Positions 18,871 through 29,624 of a stretch of 44,904 nt of DNA are shown here, one piece after another. Positions within the stretch are counted from its first letter, which is position 1. Each line of letters starts with the position of its first letter. Both the position numbers and the translations under genes were made by a program. A model generated the notes under the pieces. The model made no database searches, was not told the DNA's origin, and saw nothing but the letters and a program-made list of their open reading frames with translations. Source of the stretch: Bordetella parapertussis (GTDB lineage: Bacteria > Pseudomonadota > Gammaproteobacteria > Burkholderiales > Burkholderiaceae_B); assembly GCA_945872285.1 (NCBI GenBank), contig CAMBZR010000019.1, forward strand, positions 1 through 44,904, given 5' to 3'.

Positions 18871-20073
18871 ATGACAAACCAGACGCACGCTCTCACCACC
18901 GCTTCTACCTGGCCAGTCATTTTATTATTGGCCTTGGCGGCGTTTGCCAGCTCGAGCGCCTTTCGCATTTGCGATCCCCTGCTGCCCGTGCTCGCGCTTG
19001 AGTTCGATGTGCGCACCGCTCAGACCTCTGGTGCCGTGACGTATTTTGCAATCGCCTATGGCGTGATGCAGTTTTTCTATGGGCCCGTGGGAGACCGTTA
19101 CGGCAAGTTTCGAGTCTTAACGCTTGCAACCTTTGGTTGCGCGGTTGGCAGTGTCCTGGTCGCCAGCGCCCCCACGCTTGAGCAGCTTGAGGTGGGACGC
19201 TTTATTTCAGGCGCCACAGCGGCAGGCATTATCCCGTTGTCAATGGCCTGGATTGGTGACCATGTGCCGTATGAGCAACGTCAGGCGACGCTTGCCAGAT
19301 ACCTCTTAGGTTCAATCTCTGGATTGGCGATCGGTCAGCTGTTAGGCGGTGTGTTTGCAGATACCGTAGGTTGGCGCTGGGCTTTTGTTTTTTTGGCGGT
19401 GGTGTATCTGGTGGTCGGCACACTTTTGTTTTCGCGCCGGCGTCGGGTCTTTGAGGTGCCCACCAACCGAGAGCAAGGCGCAAGGCTTCTGACACCATTA
19501 TTAGAAGCCGTCTCTACGCGTTGGGCGCGCTTGGTATTACTGATCGTTTGCCTCGAAGGGCTATTTGTTTTTGGTCCGCTCGCCTTCGTGCCCGCCTTCT
19601 TGCATGAGCGCCATGGCCTTGCGGTTGCCTGGTCGGGCGGCATTGGCGGCCTCTTTGCGGTGGGTGCGCTTATTTATGTGTTTTATGCAAGCAAGTTTGT
19701 ACGGCGTTTCGGCGAGTATCGGCTCGCTGTGTTTGGGGGGGTCACGATGGCCCTCTCGTTTGCGGTGTATTTTTTCTCTTCGACCTGGTATTGGGGCGTC
19801 ATGGCCAGCGTCTTGTCAGGACTCGGGTACTACCTGCTTCATGCTGTCCTTCAAACTCACGCCACGCAAATGGCACCAACCATACGTGGCACAGCGGTCG
19901 CGCTGTTTGCTTCCTTTTTATTTTTTGGTCAGGCCGTTGGCGTGACCTTGGCTGCGGTTGTTGTTGACCGCTTTGGTTTGGCGGCGGTATTTCCGATCGG
20001 AATTCTTGGGCTACCAACGCTCGCGCTGGTGTTTGCCTGGCATTTAAAAAAACGCCAAGCGACCCACGCGTAA
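18871..20073 (+). CDS. Major facilitator superfamily transporter
   Basis: A 400-residue membrane protein with about twelve hydrophobic segments in two halves. The loop after the second segment reads GPVGDRYGKFRVL (about residues 70-82), the MFS motif A. The mid-protein loop is basic (FSRRRRVFEV). Overall it resembles drug/H+ antiporter-type or sugar-efflux MFS proteins; the substrate is not deducible. It starts 66 bp after dsbD and converges on hemB without a clear terminator: only a T-rich stretch (20167-20190) follows. Confidence 0.88.
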   Translation: MTNQTHALTTASTWPVILLLALAAFASSSAFRICDPLLPVLALEFDVRTAQTSGAVTYFAIAYGVMQFFYGPVGDRYGKFRVLTLATFGCAVGSVLVASAPTLEQLEVGRFISGATAAGIIPLSMAWIGDHVPYEQRQATLARYLLGSISGLAIGQLLGGVFADTVGWRWAFVFLAVVYLVVGTLLFSRRRRVFEVPTNREQGARLLTPLLEAVSTRWARLVLLIVCLEGLFVFGPLAFVPAFLHERHGLAVAWSGGIGGLFAVGALIYVFYASKFVRRFGEYRLAVFGGVTMALSFAVYFFSSTWYWGVMASVLSGLGYYLLHAVLQTHATQMAPTIRGTAVALFASFLFFGQAVGVTLAAVVVDRFGLAAVFPIGILGLPTLALVFAWHLKKRQATHA

Positions 20074-20183
20074 GTCGATCGCGCCCACTAACTTGCAAAG
20101 ACCGACGGCCCTGCACCCGAAGCCACCTGCAGCCAAACCGAACCAGTGCAACAGATGGGCGAACAGTTTTTTTATTTTTGTAT

Positions 20184-21832
<1,649 letters not shown>

Positions 21833-21867
21833 TGTAGGGCCTAGAAGAATCAGTACAGACGCTATTG

Positions 21868-21873
21868 TATAAT
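21868..21873 (+). promoter_or_regulatory. Consensus -10 box upstream of cytochrome c4
   Basis: TATAAT lies at 21868-21873 in the divergent gap between engB and the cytochrome gene. No good -35 is present at 16-18 bp (AAGAAT at 21845-21850). The same bases read on the minus strand as TATACAAT, so overlapping face-to-face -10 elements for the two directions are possible. Confidence 0.45.
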
Positions 21874-21895
21874 CGTGCGTCTAAAACAACGGTTT

Positions 21896-21940
21896 TTTGT
21901 GAATGTGGTGTTTTTTGTTTGTGAATGTGGTGTTTTTTGT
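21896..21940 (+). repeat. 22-bp tandem direct repeat in the cytochrome c4 leader
   Basis: A 23-base string beginning TTTGTGAATGTGG and ending TTTTTTGT occurs at 21896-21918 and again at 21918-21940, so the unit period is 22 bp. The two copies are identical. They lie between the -10 box and the cytochrome c4 start codon, in the presumed untranslated leader. It is probably a recent slippage duplication. Confidence 0.85.
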
Positions 21941-21963
21941 CCTACTCGGCGTCGAGGTCTTCA

Positions 21964-22665
21964 ATGAAGTATTTGTTGTCTAAGGTCATGCTTGCGAGCT
22001 GTTTAGTGCTCGGTGGCGCTGCCCTATCCCCCAGCATCGCGGCCGAGCCCGCAGCAGGCCCGGCCAAGCCCGACGCCGCAAAGGGTGCCACGCTTTACGA
22101 ACAAGGCGATGCAGCGCGAGGTGTCGTGGCCTGCGTGTCGTGTCATGGTGCAGCGGGCAACAGCACAATTCCTGTAAATCCAAATCTCGCCGCGCAATCG
22201 CACGAATACCTCTACAAACAGCTCAACGAGTTTCGCCCAAAGCCTGGTGCAACTGAGGCCTTGCGTAAAGGCGTCGACGGCGCACCCTCGGTCATGACCG
22301 CAATGGGAGCCTCGCTTACCGAAGCTGACATGCGCAATTTGTCGGTATATCTCACCCAACAAAAGCTTACCGAACCGGCAACCGCCACCAATCCAAAACT
22401 GCTTGAGCGTGGCCAAAAGATCTGGCGCGGTGGCATCCCCGACCGTAACGTACCTGCCTGCGCGAGTTGCCACTCGCCCAACGGGGCCGGTATTCCTGGT
22501 CAATATCCCCGCTTGGGTGGTCAATACCCAAGCTATATCGAAGAGCAGTTGAAGTTATTTCGCGCTGGACATCGTGCGAACGGACCGATGATGAACCAAA
22601 TCGCCGATCGGATGTCTGATTCAGACATTAAGGCCGTCTCTGATTACGCCGCCGGTTTGCGCTAA
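21964..22665 (+). CDS. Dihaem cytochrome c4-type protein
   Basis: A periplasmic, probably membrane-associated, electron carrier with two haem c domains that donates electrons to terminal oxidases. From ATG 21964 it has 233 residues: a Sec signal peptide (about 1-27, ending SPSIAA) and haem-binding CVSCH (57-61) and CASCH (166-170). Candidate axial methionines are Met114 and Met209/210. The two halves resemble one another, as expected for cytochrome c4. An upstream non-ATG start (21925) would prepend 13 residues before the signal peptide and is unlikely. It lies next to the resB-ccsA pair that would mature it. Confidence 0.94.
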   Translation: MKYLLSKVMLASCLVLGGAALSPSIAAEPAAGPAKPDAAKGATLYEQGDAARGVVACVSCHGAAGNSTIPVNPNLAAQSHEYLYKQLNEFRPKPGATEALRKGVDGAPSVMTAMGASLTEADMRNLSVYLTQQKLTEPATATNPKLLERGQKIWRGGIPDRNVPACASCHSPNGAGIPGQYPRLGGQYPSYIEEQLKLFRAGHRANGPMMNQIADRMSDSDIKAVSDYAAGLR

Positions 22666-22690
22666 TAGTCTGCGTGAGAACGACGTAAAT

Positions 22691-22722
22691 AAAGGGGGGT
22701 CGAAAGACGCCCCCTTTTTTTG
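22691..22722 (+). terminator. Intrinsic terminator after cytochrome c4, abutting resB
   Basis: The GC-rich stem 22691-22701 pairs with 22706-22717 around a GAAA loop, with one bulged G, and runs into TTTTTTT. It lies 26 bp after the cytochrome stop and about 10 bp before the probable GTG start of resB. Confidence 0.88.
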
Positions 22723-22731
22723 ATAAATACC

Positions 22732-24852
22732 GTGACCACACCTCTGCCACCCACTCAAGCAATCGATAGTGAGTCTTCGCCCAGTGCGCAACTAGGTGCT
22801 AAGCGGGCCGCCTCTAGGCTGACCAATACGCTTGAGCTCTTAAGTTCGATGCGTTTTTCGATTAGTTTGTTGGTCTTTATTTGTATGGCCAGCCTGATCG
22901 GCACCGTCGTTGCACAGGGTCGTTCAGCCAATGCTTATATTGATCAATTTGGGCCCTTCTGGTTTGAGGTGCTTGATCGCTTTTCACTCTGGCATATTTA
23001 TAACAGTTGGTGGTTTTTAGTCACGATGGCGTTTTTGGTGCTGTCAACGAGTTTGTGTCTGATCCGTAACGCGCCGAAAATGTTGAAAGAGACGCGGTCT
23101 TTCCGTGAGAATATTCGGGCCTCAAGCTTGCGCGCGTTTCATCACAAAGTAGAACTTGATACCGTGCGCGAAGTCAGTTCGGCCACCGCTTCGGTGCAAG
23201 CGTGGTTACAGCGTCAGGGTTATGCCGTGCGTCAACGCGCCGATGGCGATTCGCTGCTGCTCGCCGCTAAGCGCGGGAGCGGTAATCGTTTAGGCTACAT
23301 TTTTGCGCATGCGGCGATCGTGATTATTTGTGTCGGCGGCCTGCTCGATAGCGAGTTGCCGATTCGCCTTCAGGTGTGGTTATTTGGAAAGACCCCGATC
23401 GTTGAAAACATGATGATCGCCGATGTGCCTGAGCGTGGCCGTTTATCGGTCAATAATCCTAGCTTTCGTGCCAACGTACTGGTGCCCGAGGGTAGCGCGC
23501 GCGGTTCGGCAATTATTACCGTGGACGACGGGGCCTTAGTGCAGCCCTTGCCCTTTACGTTGACGCTCAAAAAGTTTGTGGTCGATTATTACTCGACTGG
23601 AATGCCAAGCCGATTTATGAGTCAGGTTGAAGTCACTGACCCCGATACAGGTAAAAAGTTTGACGCCAATATCGAAGTTAACGAGCCCTTGCACTTCAAA
23701 GGCGTCACCGTGTATCAGTCAAGTTTTGACGATGGCGGTAGTGAGGTCGAGTTAGTGGGCTACCCGTTGGCTGGCCCCAGCGCCGCCACGTTTGCCTTGA
23801 AAGCCTTAGTGGGGCAAGCCAGCGAGATTGCGCTAGGCGCCTCAGGGCAAAGCGTCAAGGCCGAGGTTACTAAACTGCGCACAATCAATGTTGAAGATCT
23901 AAGCGCCGGCGAGCCGTCAGCGCCTAAAGAGTTTGGTGAACACGTCGCGTCGGTCACGGGAAGTGCGGCCGGCAAAAAAAATAAAAATCTACGCAACATC
24001 GGCCCAAGTGTCGAGTATCGGTTGACCGATGCAAGCGGACAAACTACGACCTTTAACCAATACATGTTGCCGGCCGAACTCGATGGCTCGCGCGTATTGT
24101 TGGCGGGAATTCAAGAGTCGGGCCGTTCTGGCTTCAGATATTTGCGTATGCCTGCAGACGAGCTCGATACGGTGGGCGAGTTTATGCGTGTGCGCGCCGC
24201 ACTCGCGAGCCCAGAGGATCGACAAGAGGCATCGCGACGTCTGGCGCGAACCTACCAGGGAAGTGTGACGGATCAACAAGCGTTACAGACTTCTGGTGAG
24301 CGCGCGCTCGATACCTTTGCTGAGGGTGGCTTACAGGCGATTTCGCGGTTTCTCGAGACCAATGTGCCACTCGCAGAGCAGCAGCGGGCCGCCGACATCG
24401 TGCTTCGCCTGTTGGGCTCGTCGATGCATGAGCTGCGAGGGTTGACGCGCGAGCGCGCTGGCTTGCCCGCCCTAGGTACGTCTACGACAGAGCTTGAACT
24501 CGCTGCGAACTGGTCTCGCCTGGCGGTTGCTGCACTGTCGGATTTGACGCTGTATCCGGCACCTTTGATGTTGACCTTGACGTCGTTTAACCACATACAG
24601 GCAAGTGTGTTTCAAGTGAGCCGCACGCCCGGGAAATGGATTGTCTATCTGGGCTGCTTGTTTTTAGTGGTGGGCGTGTTTACGATGTTTTATGTGCGCG
24701 ATCGTCGAATTTGGGTTTGGTTGCGTCCGGCAGAACACCTAAATGGCACCCGTGTATTAGCGGCGATGACATCGCAAAAGCGTACACTCGATTTTAATCG
24801 TGAGTTTGACCGCTTTAAGCTGGCGCTCGATAAATTAAGCAAAGTCAGCTAA
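22732..24852 (+). CDS. resB: Cytochrome c biogenesis protein ResB (CcsB in Bordetella naming)
   Basis: ResB and CcsA form the System II haem exporter and cytochrome c synthetase in the inner membrane. The protein has about 706 residues from GTG 22732. The conserved start of the domain is LELLSSMRFSISLLVFICMASLIGTV (a membrane segment, about 34-59, described as consecutive blocks), followed by YIDQFGPFWFEVLDRFSLWHIYNSWWF. There are further membrane segments near 80, 190 and the C terminus, with a large periplasmic domain between. The start is uncertain: TTG 22720 lies inside the upstream terminator, and ATG 22849 would remove conserved residues. No ribosome binding site is obvious. Confidence 0.93.
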   Translation: MTTPLPPTQAIDSESSPSAQLGAKRAASRLTNTLELLSSMRFSISLLVFICMASLIGTVVAQGRSANAYIDQFGPFWFEVLDRFSLWHIYNSWWFLVTMAFLVLSTSLCLIRNAPKMLKETRSFRENIRASSLRAFHHKVELDTVREVSSATASVQAWLQRQGYAVRQRADGDSLLLAAKRGSGNRLGYIFAHAAIVIICVGGLLDSELPIRLQVWLFGKTPIVENMMIADVPERGRLSVNNPSFRANVLVPEGSARGSAIITVDDGALVQPLPFTLTLKKFVVDYYSTGMPSRFMSQVEVTDPDTGKKFDANIEVNEPLHFKGVTVYQSSFDDGGSEVELVGYPLAGPSAATFALKALVGQASEIALGASGQSVKAEVTKLRTINVEDLSAGEPSAPKEFGEHVASVTGSAAGKKNKNLRNIGPSVEYRLTDASGQTTTFNQYMLPAELDGSRVLLAGIQESGRSGFRYLRMPADELDTVGEFMRVRAALASPEDRQEASRRLARTYQGSVTDQQALQTSGERALDTFAEGGLQAISRFLETNVPLAEQQRAADIVLRLLGSSMHELRGLTRERAGLPALGTSTTELELAANWSRLAVAALSDLTLYPAPLMLTLTSFNHIQASVFQVSRTPGKWIVYLGCLFLVVGVFTMFYVRDRRIWVWLRPAEHLNGTRVLAAMTSQKRTLDFNREFDRFKLALDKLSKVS

Positions 24853-24946
24853 GACAGGCTCACAAGGCACAACGTCGCGCCGCACTTGTGCCCGTAAATC
24901 CACCCGCGCAAGACGGCCACTTTTTTTTCGTATCGGGAACCCTGTT

Positions 24947-26278
24947 ATGACGAATTCACCCGCCACCGCACGAAATGCTTGGGATGATCTCTCTGAGTCG
25001 GGCGATGGGCGCGATCAGCGCGGTCGCCCTAATTGGTCAGACGTTTTGTTCTTTGTCGGTTTGGCCTGCGCCGCAGGCTACGCTCTCAACACGTTTAGCC
25101 AAGCAATGGATTACTACGAGCAAACCATCTTGGTGTTGGTGGTGCCGCTGTTGGTCTGGCTAGGCTGGCTCTGGAGACCGCTGCGCGCGTTGCTGGTGGC
25201 CGCGAGCCTGGCAACAGGTTTGGCGCTCTGGCTATATCAAGGAGACATTGCACGTGCTGAGCAAGTTTTTTTTCTGAAGTATTTGTTCTCTTCGCAATCA
25301 GCAATCTTGTGGATGTGCGCGCTCTTCGTTTGCGCCACGTTTTGCTATTGGTTGGGTTTGGTGAGTCCAACCTCGGCTTGGCTCGGAACCGCCTTAAGCT
25401 GGGGGGCCGTGTTTGCGGGTACCACGGGCATGTTGGTGCGCTGGCGCGAAGGCCATTTGTTAGGGCCTGATATTGGCCATATCCCCGTCAGCAACCTCTA
25501 CGAAGTGTTCGTGCTGTTTTGTTTGATTACAGCGCTGTTTTATTTGTATTACGAACGTCGCTATGCCACGCGTGCACTAGGTGGCTTTGTTTTGCTTATC
25601 ATTACTTCAGCGGTTGTTTTTTTGCTGTGGTATTCGTTCACGCGCGATGCCGCACAAATCCAACCCTTAGTACCCGCGCTTAAAAGCTGGTGGATGAAAA
25701 TCCATGTGCCGGCAAACTTTATCGGCTACGGGACGTTTTCTTTAGCTGCCATGGTGGCATTTGCCTATCTGGTCAAGCAGCACAGCCAAACAAAATCCTG
25801 GCTCAAATTACTGCCCCTGTTTGTGCTTGGAGTATTGCTGGCGGGCGAACCGATGATTTTTCGTAGTGAGGGCGTATCGGCCACCTGGATGCTTTATTTT
25901 GGTCTCGGCGCCTTGATTGTCGGAACGATTTTGCTGTTTCGTCGTCCGATTGGCGAGCGCCTGCCGTCTTTTGAAGTGCTCGATGACATCATGTATCGCG
26001 CCATCGCGATCGGGTTTGCTTTTTTTACGGTCGCGACGATCTTGGGTGCGCTGTGGGCGGCTGACGCCTGGGGCGCTTACTGGCAATGGGACCCTAAAGA
26101 GACCTGGGCCTTGATTGTGTGGCTCAATTACGCCGCTTGGTTGCATCTGCGGTTGATGAAGGGCTTGCGCGGCACCATGGCGGCGTATTGGGCGCTGGTC
26201 GGGCTGCTTGTGACTGGCTTTGCCTTTTTGGGCGTTAATATGTTCTTGTCAGGACTTCATTCGTACGGTGCCCTGTAA
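24947..26278 (+). CDS. ccsA: Cytochrome c synthetase subunit CcsA/ResC (annotated CcsB in some schemes)
   Basis: This is the second half of the System II machine. The 443-residue membrane protein carries the tryptophan-rich haem-handling WWD motif WGAYWQWDPKET (375-386), followed by WALIVWLNYAAWLHLR with a conserved histidine. The segment HIPVSNLYEVFVLF (about 179-192) is also typical. A hydrophilic N terminus of about 30 residues precedes the first helix. It follows resB by 94 bp and the two are probably one operon. No ResA/CcsX thioredoxin gene is present nearby. Confidence 0.95.
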   Translation: MTNSPATARNAWDDLSESGDGRDQRGRPNWSDVLFFVGLACAAGYALNTFSQAMDYYEQTILVLVVPLLVWLGWLWRPLRALLVAASLATGLALWLYQGDIARAEQVFFLKYLFSSQSAILWMCALFVCATFCYWLGLVSPTSAWLGTALSWGAVFAGTTGMLVRWREGHLLGPDIGHIPVSNLYEVFVLFCLITALFYLYYERRYATRALGGFVLLIITSAVVFLLWYSFTRDAAQIQPLVPALKSWWMKIHVPANFIGYGTFSLAAMVAFAYLVKQHSQTKSWLKLLPLFVLGVLLAGEPMIFRSEGVSATWMLYFGLGALIVGTILLFRRPIGERLPSFEVLDDIMYRAIAIGFAFFTVATILGALWAADAWGAYWQWDPKETWALIVWLNYAAWLHLRLMKGLRGTMAAYWALVGLLVTGFAFLGVNMFLSGLHSYGAL

Positions 26279-26375
26279 ACTGAACCAAAGCGCTCGTTGA
26301 GGGCCGCTCACGCGGCGGCCTTGAGTAATAACAAACAACACCCCGTCTTGGCGGTTTAAAGGCAATATTTTTATC

Positions 26376-27581
26376 GTGACACCTGCCAGACCCTGGGTTG
26401 TATTAGCCGCAACGTTAACGGTTCAGTCGCTGGTTGCGATGGCGCTCATTAACTTACCAGTCGTAGCTCCCGTGGTGGCAAAAGCCATCAATGTTTCGAC
26501 CAATTACTTGGGTGCGTACGTCGCCTTGGTGTATTTTGCGGCGATGGTGGCCACCCTGCTGGGTGGCGCTGCGGTCAAGCGGTGGGGTGCGATTCGTTTA
26601 AGCCAGGCGGGCCTGGTGTCGTCGGCTTCGGGCATGTTCTTGTGTGCGATTCCGCATCCTCTGGCGATTGCTCTGGGGGCCTTGTTGATTGGCGCGGGTT
26701 ATGGGCCAATCACGCCGGCAAGCTCGCACCTGCTGATCAAAACGACCCCCCCCGAAAGACTATCGTTTGTGTTTTCTATTAAACAGACGGGCGTGCCTCT
26801 GGGTGGCATGATTGCCGGGGCGCTAGTCCCCTCGCTTGATCTGGCAATTGGCTGGCAGTTGGCCTTCATTCTGGCGGGAGTTGCCTGCCTGCTCTGCGCC
26901 TGGGCTGTGCAACCGTTGCGCGCCGCGCTCGATGGGGATCGGGATCCGACCGTGAGACCCTCTTTGGCGGCGAGTGTCGTGCAGCCGTTACGTTTGATTC
27001 TTGAGCACCCAAGCCTGCGCCCGCTCTCGCTGACTTCATTTTTGTTCGCCGTGTGTCAGATGTCGCTGATGGCCTATTTAGTAACCTTTTTGTTTGAAGA
27101 TCTTGGCTGGTCACTGGTGGCGGCTGGGGTGGCGTTGACGGTGGCGCAGGCGGGCGGCGTGGCTGGCCGAATTCTTTGGGGCTACGTGGCGGATCGGTGG
27201 CTGAGCCCGACCACGATGTTAATCGTGATCGCTTTATTGCTGACGCTCGGGGCGGTGGGCACGGCGTTGCTACACCCTGACTCGTCGCCGTGGATTTTAT
27301 TTCCGGTGCTGGTTATTTTTGGCGCCTCTGCCATCGGCTGGAACGGTGTCTTTTTAGCGCAAGTTGCCAGACTGGCGCCCGCGGGACAGGCGAGTATCGC
27401 CACGGGCGGTACGCTTTGTATTACTTTTTTCGGCGTCGTTCTTGGCCCGCCGCTGTTTGGCGTGTTGGCGGGGGTTTTAAGTAGTTATGGCGCGAGTTAC
27501 GGTGTGCTTGGGTTGCTTGGGTTGATTATTACAGCGCTGCTTTTCAGACTGCGCAACACTGCGCAACGCGCGAGTGTTTGA
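26376..27581 (+). CDS. Major facilitator superfamily transporter, GTG start
   Basis: A 401-residue protein with about twelve membrane segments. The inter-helix loop GGAAVKRWGAIRLSQAGL (about 62-79) is a motif-A variant, and GYGPITPASSHLLIKTTPPE (about 109-128) lies in the first half. It is nearest in look to CynX/NimT-like or general MFS permeases; substrate unknown. The only start before the first helix is GTG 26376, with a distant AAAGG. Its stop overlaps a possible TTG start of the next gene, suggesting an operon with the DMT permease. Confidence 0.85.
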   Translation: MTPARPWVVLAATLTVQSLVAMALINLPVVAPVVAKAINVSTNYLGAYVALVYFAAMVATLLGGAAVKRWGAIRLSQAGLVSSASGMFLCAIPHPLAIALGALLIGAGYGPITPASSHLLIKTTPPERLSFVFSIKQTGVPLGGMIAGALVPSLDLAIGWQLAFILAGVACLLCAWAVQPLRAALDGDRDPTVRPSLAASVVQPLRLILEHPSLRPLSLTSFLFAVCQMSLMAYLVTFLFEDLGWSLVAAGVALTVAQAGGVAGRILWGYVADRWLSPTTMLIVIALLLTLGAVGTALLHPDSSPWILFPVLVIFGASAIGWNGVFLAQVARLAPAGQASIATGGTLCITFFGVVLGPPLFGVLAGVLSSYGASYGVLGLLGLIITALLFRLRNTAQRASV

Positions 27582-27613
27582 CGCGGCTTGCCCCCGCTTC
27601 GTACGAGGCGCTC

Positions 27614-28534
27614 ATGCAACCCTCTGAAACAGCACGGTCTGGTGCAGCGCATGAGCAGGCGAAGTGGTTAAAGGGGTGTGGCATCTTCTTGTGCTCGCTC
27701 GTTGCGTTTGCGTGCCTGGATGCACTGGCGAAAGATTTGGTTGGCCGCTATTCAGCCCCCTTGGTCAACTTGGCCCGCTACAGCGTGATCATTGTCTTGG
27801 CCTGGGGCATTATGTGGCTTAAGCGCGTGCCTGTCGCGATCCCACCTCCCGAGCGCAAACTACTGCTTTACCGTGGCGTGATGCTAGGCAGCGTCGGTAT
27901 ATGCTTTATGCCGGCCTTGCAGTACCTGCCGTTGGCTGAGGCCACCGCGCTTTATTTTTTATCGCCTCTGATTGTGGTGTTGCTCGCGCCGCTAGTCTTG
28001 CGCGAAAAAGTTGTGCTCAAACAATACGCGGCAGTATTGCTTGGCATGTTTGGCATGCTCTTAATCGTGAACCCAGGGGGTGAGATTTCTTTGCTTGGCA
28101 GCCTGCTGATGCTGGTGGCAGCCACGGGTTATGCGACCGTTCAGCTGTTGACACGCAAGCTTGCGCATCGGGTGCAGAGCGAGCAAATGTTCGCGTATTC
28201 GGCGTTGATTTGTTGGCTGCTAGGCTTGGTGGTGTTACTTTTTTGGTGGCCAGAGGTTTGGCCCGGCCCGCGCGATACGGTTGAAATGCTTTTAATGGGC
28301 TTAAGCGGTGGGCTGGGACAGTTTTTGCTGATTTATGCTTTTAAGTCGGTGCCCGCCTCAACGCTGGCACCGCTTAATTACTTTCAGTTAGTGCTCGCGG
28401 TAATATTCGGAGAATTATTTTTTGTGCAAAGCCCCTCGCTTTTGTCCTTGACGGGCATTGCCTTGATTGTCATTGCTGGGCTGTCGCTCACTTTGCCTAT
28501 GCTTGTTGCTCATTTTCGTGCAAAGGGTTCCTAG
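27614..28534 (+). CDS. EamA-family (DMT superfamily) permease
   Basis: A 306-residue inner-membrane protein with about ten hydrophobic segments arranged as two EamA repeats. The first repeat includes FACLDALAKDLVGRYSAPLV and ALQYLPLAEATALYFLSPLIVV; the second includes YAFKSVPASTLAPLNYFQLV. Members export metabolites such as amino acids or related compounds; the substrate here is unknown. ATG 27614 is chosen because a GAGG site lies 5 bp before it; TTG 27578 overlapping the previous stop would add 12 residues. Confidence 0.88.
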   Translation: MQPSETARSGAAHEQAKWLKGCGIFLCSLVAFACLDALAKDLVGRYSAPLVNLARYSVIIVLAWGIMWLKRVPVAIPPPERKLLLYRGVMLGSVGICFMPALQYLPLAEATALYFLSPLIVVLLAPLVLREKVVLKQYAAVLLGMFGMLLIVNPGGEISLLGSLLMLVAATGYATVQLLTRKLAHRVQSEQMFAYSALICWLLGLVVLLFWWPEVWPGPRDTVEMLLMGLSGGLGQFLLIYAFKSVPASTLAPLNYFQLVLAVIFGELFFVQSPSLLSLTGIALIVIAGLSLTLPMLVAHFRAKGS

Positions 28535-28598
28535 AGCGCAAAGGGCCCCAGCAGGCGCGGCACACATAATGGTTGTTGCTCTCGTTTAAGGTTAATTC

Positions 28599-29618
28599 AT
28601 GAAAACCTATTTTCATCCAAAACAAAAACTACATCATCCGCGCACCTATCTGTCGCGCGGCCAAATGCGAACTCCGCAAGAGATTCCAGAACGTGTTGTT
28701 CAGATTTTGAAAGGACTCGCAATGCTAGGCTTGACGGTCACCGAACCCGAAGACCACGGCAGGCAGCCTTTGCTGGCGATTCATGATGCCGAGTATTTGC
28801 AATATCTTGAAACCGCGCACGCAATCTGGAAACAGACCGATCCCGATTGGGGTGATGAGGTGATCTCAAATATTTTTGTGCGCTCGCCCAACGCGCTAAG
28901 AGGTATTCTGGCGCAGACGGCGCGGCACCTGGCAGACGGCAGTTGCCCAGTTGGACCTGATACCTGGACTTCAGCGTATTGGGCCGCGCAGGCGGCCGTA
29001 TCGGCTGCGAAGGCGGTGCTTGCGGGCGATCAACAGGCTTATGCGCTTTGTCGCCCCCCGGGACACCACACACGCAAAGATGCCGCAGGTGGCTTTTGCT
29101 ATCTCAACAACGCGGCAATTGCGGCTCAGGTTCTGCGCGCAACGCATCAACGCGTGGTCGTTCTTGATACGGATGTGCATCATGGACAAGGCATTCAAGA
29201 GATTTTTTATGAACGAGACGATGTTTTATATATCTCAGTGCATGGCGATCCCTTTAACTTTTATCCGGCAACCGCTGGCTTTGAAGACGAAGCAGGCGCG
29301 GCAAAGGGCCAAGGCTACAACTTGAATTTGCCCATGCCGCATGGTTCAAGCCAAGAGGTCTTTTTCGAGCAAGTTGAAAAAGCGCTGATTGCGCTACGCG
29401 CGTTCAAGCCTGACGCGCTGGTACTGGCCTTGGGCTTTGACGTGTACAAAGATGACCCTCAGTCTAAAGTTGCAGTCACCACCGAAGGTTTCGGCCAGCT
29501 TGGCAGACTGATTGCGCAACTAAAGCTGCCAACGGTGGTGGTGCAAGAGGGTGGTTATCACCTTGAGACTCTTGCCGTGAACACTGAAAGCTTTTTTAAA
29601 GGGTTGCTGGGGCGCTAG
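28599..29618 (+). CDS. Histone deacetylase-family zinc hydrolase, acetylpolyamine amidohydrolase type
   Basis: These enzymes remove acetyl groups from acetylated polyamines or other small amines. The 339-residue length matches bacterial acetylpolyamine amidohydrolase. The catalytic dyad is His156-His157 (RPPGHHTRKDAAGGFCYLNN); predicted zinc ligands are Asp192, His194 (DTDVHHGQG) and Asp281 (LGFDVYKDDP); Tyr320 (QEGGY) is the transition-state tyrosine. The N-terminal segment FHPKQKLHHPRTYLSRGQ is also typical of this subfamily. It lies 64 bp after the DMT permease on the same strand, raising the possibility of a linked uptake or export and deacetylation function. Acetoin-utilisation AcuC-like activity is the alternative. 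Confidence 0.9.
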   Translation: MKTYFHPKQKLHHPRTYLSRGQMRTPQEIPERVVQILKGLAMLGLTVTEPEDHGRQPLLAIHDAEYLQYLETAHAIWKQTDPDWGDEVISNIFVRSPNALRGILAQTARHLADGSCPVGPDTWTSAYWAAQAAVSAAKAVLAGDQQAYALCRPPGHHTRKDAAGGFCYLNNAAIAAQVLRATHQRVVVLDTDVHHGQGIQEIFYERDDVLYISVHGDPFNFYPATAGFEDEAGAAKGQGYNLNLPMPHGSSQEVFFEQVEKALIALRAFKPDALVLALGFDVYKDDPQSKVAVTTEGFGQLGRLIAQLKLPTVVVQEGGYHLETLAVNTESFFKGLLGR

Positions 29619-29624
29619 GCCGAA

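Noticed and set aside
26300..26322. GC-rich hairpin after ccsA (AGGGCCGC paired with GCGGCCTT)
   Set aside because: The stem is real but no T-tract follows, so I cannot call it a rho-independent terminator.
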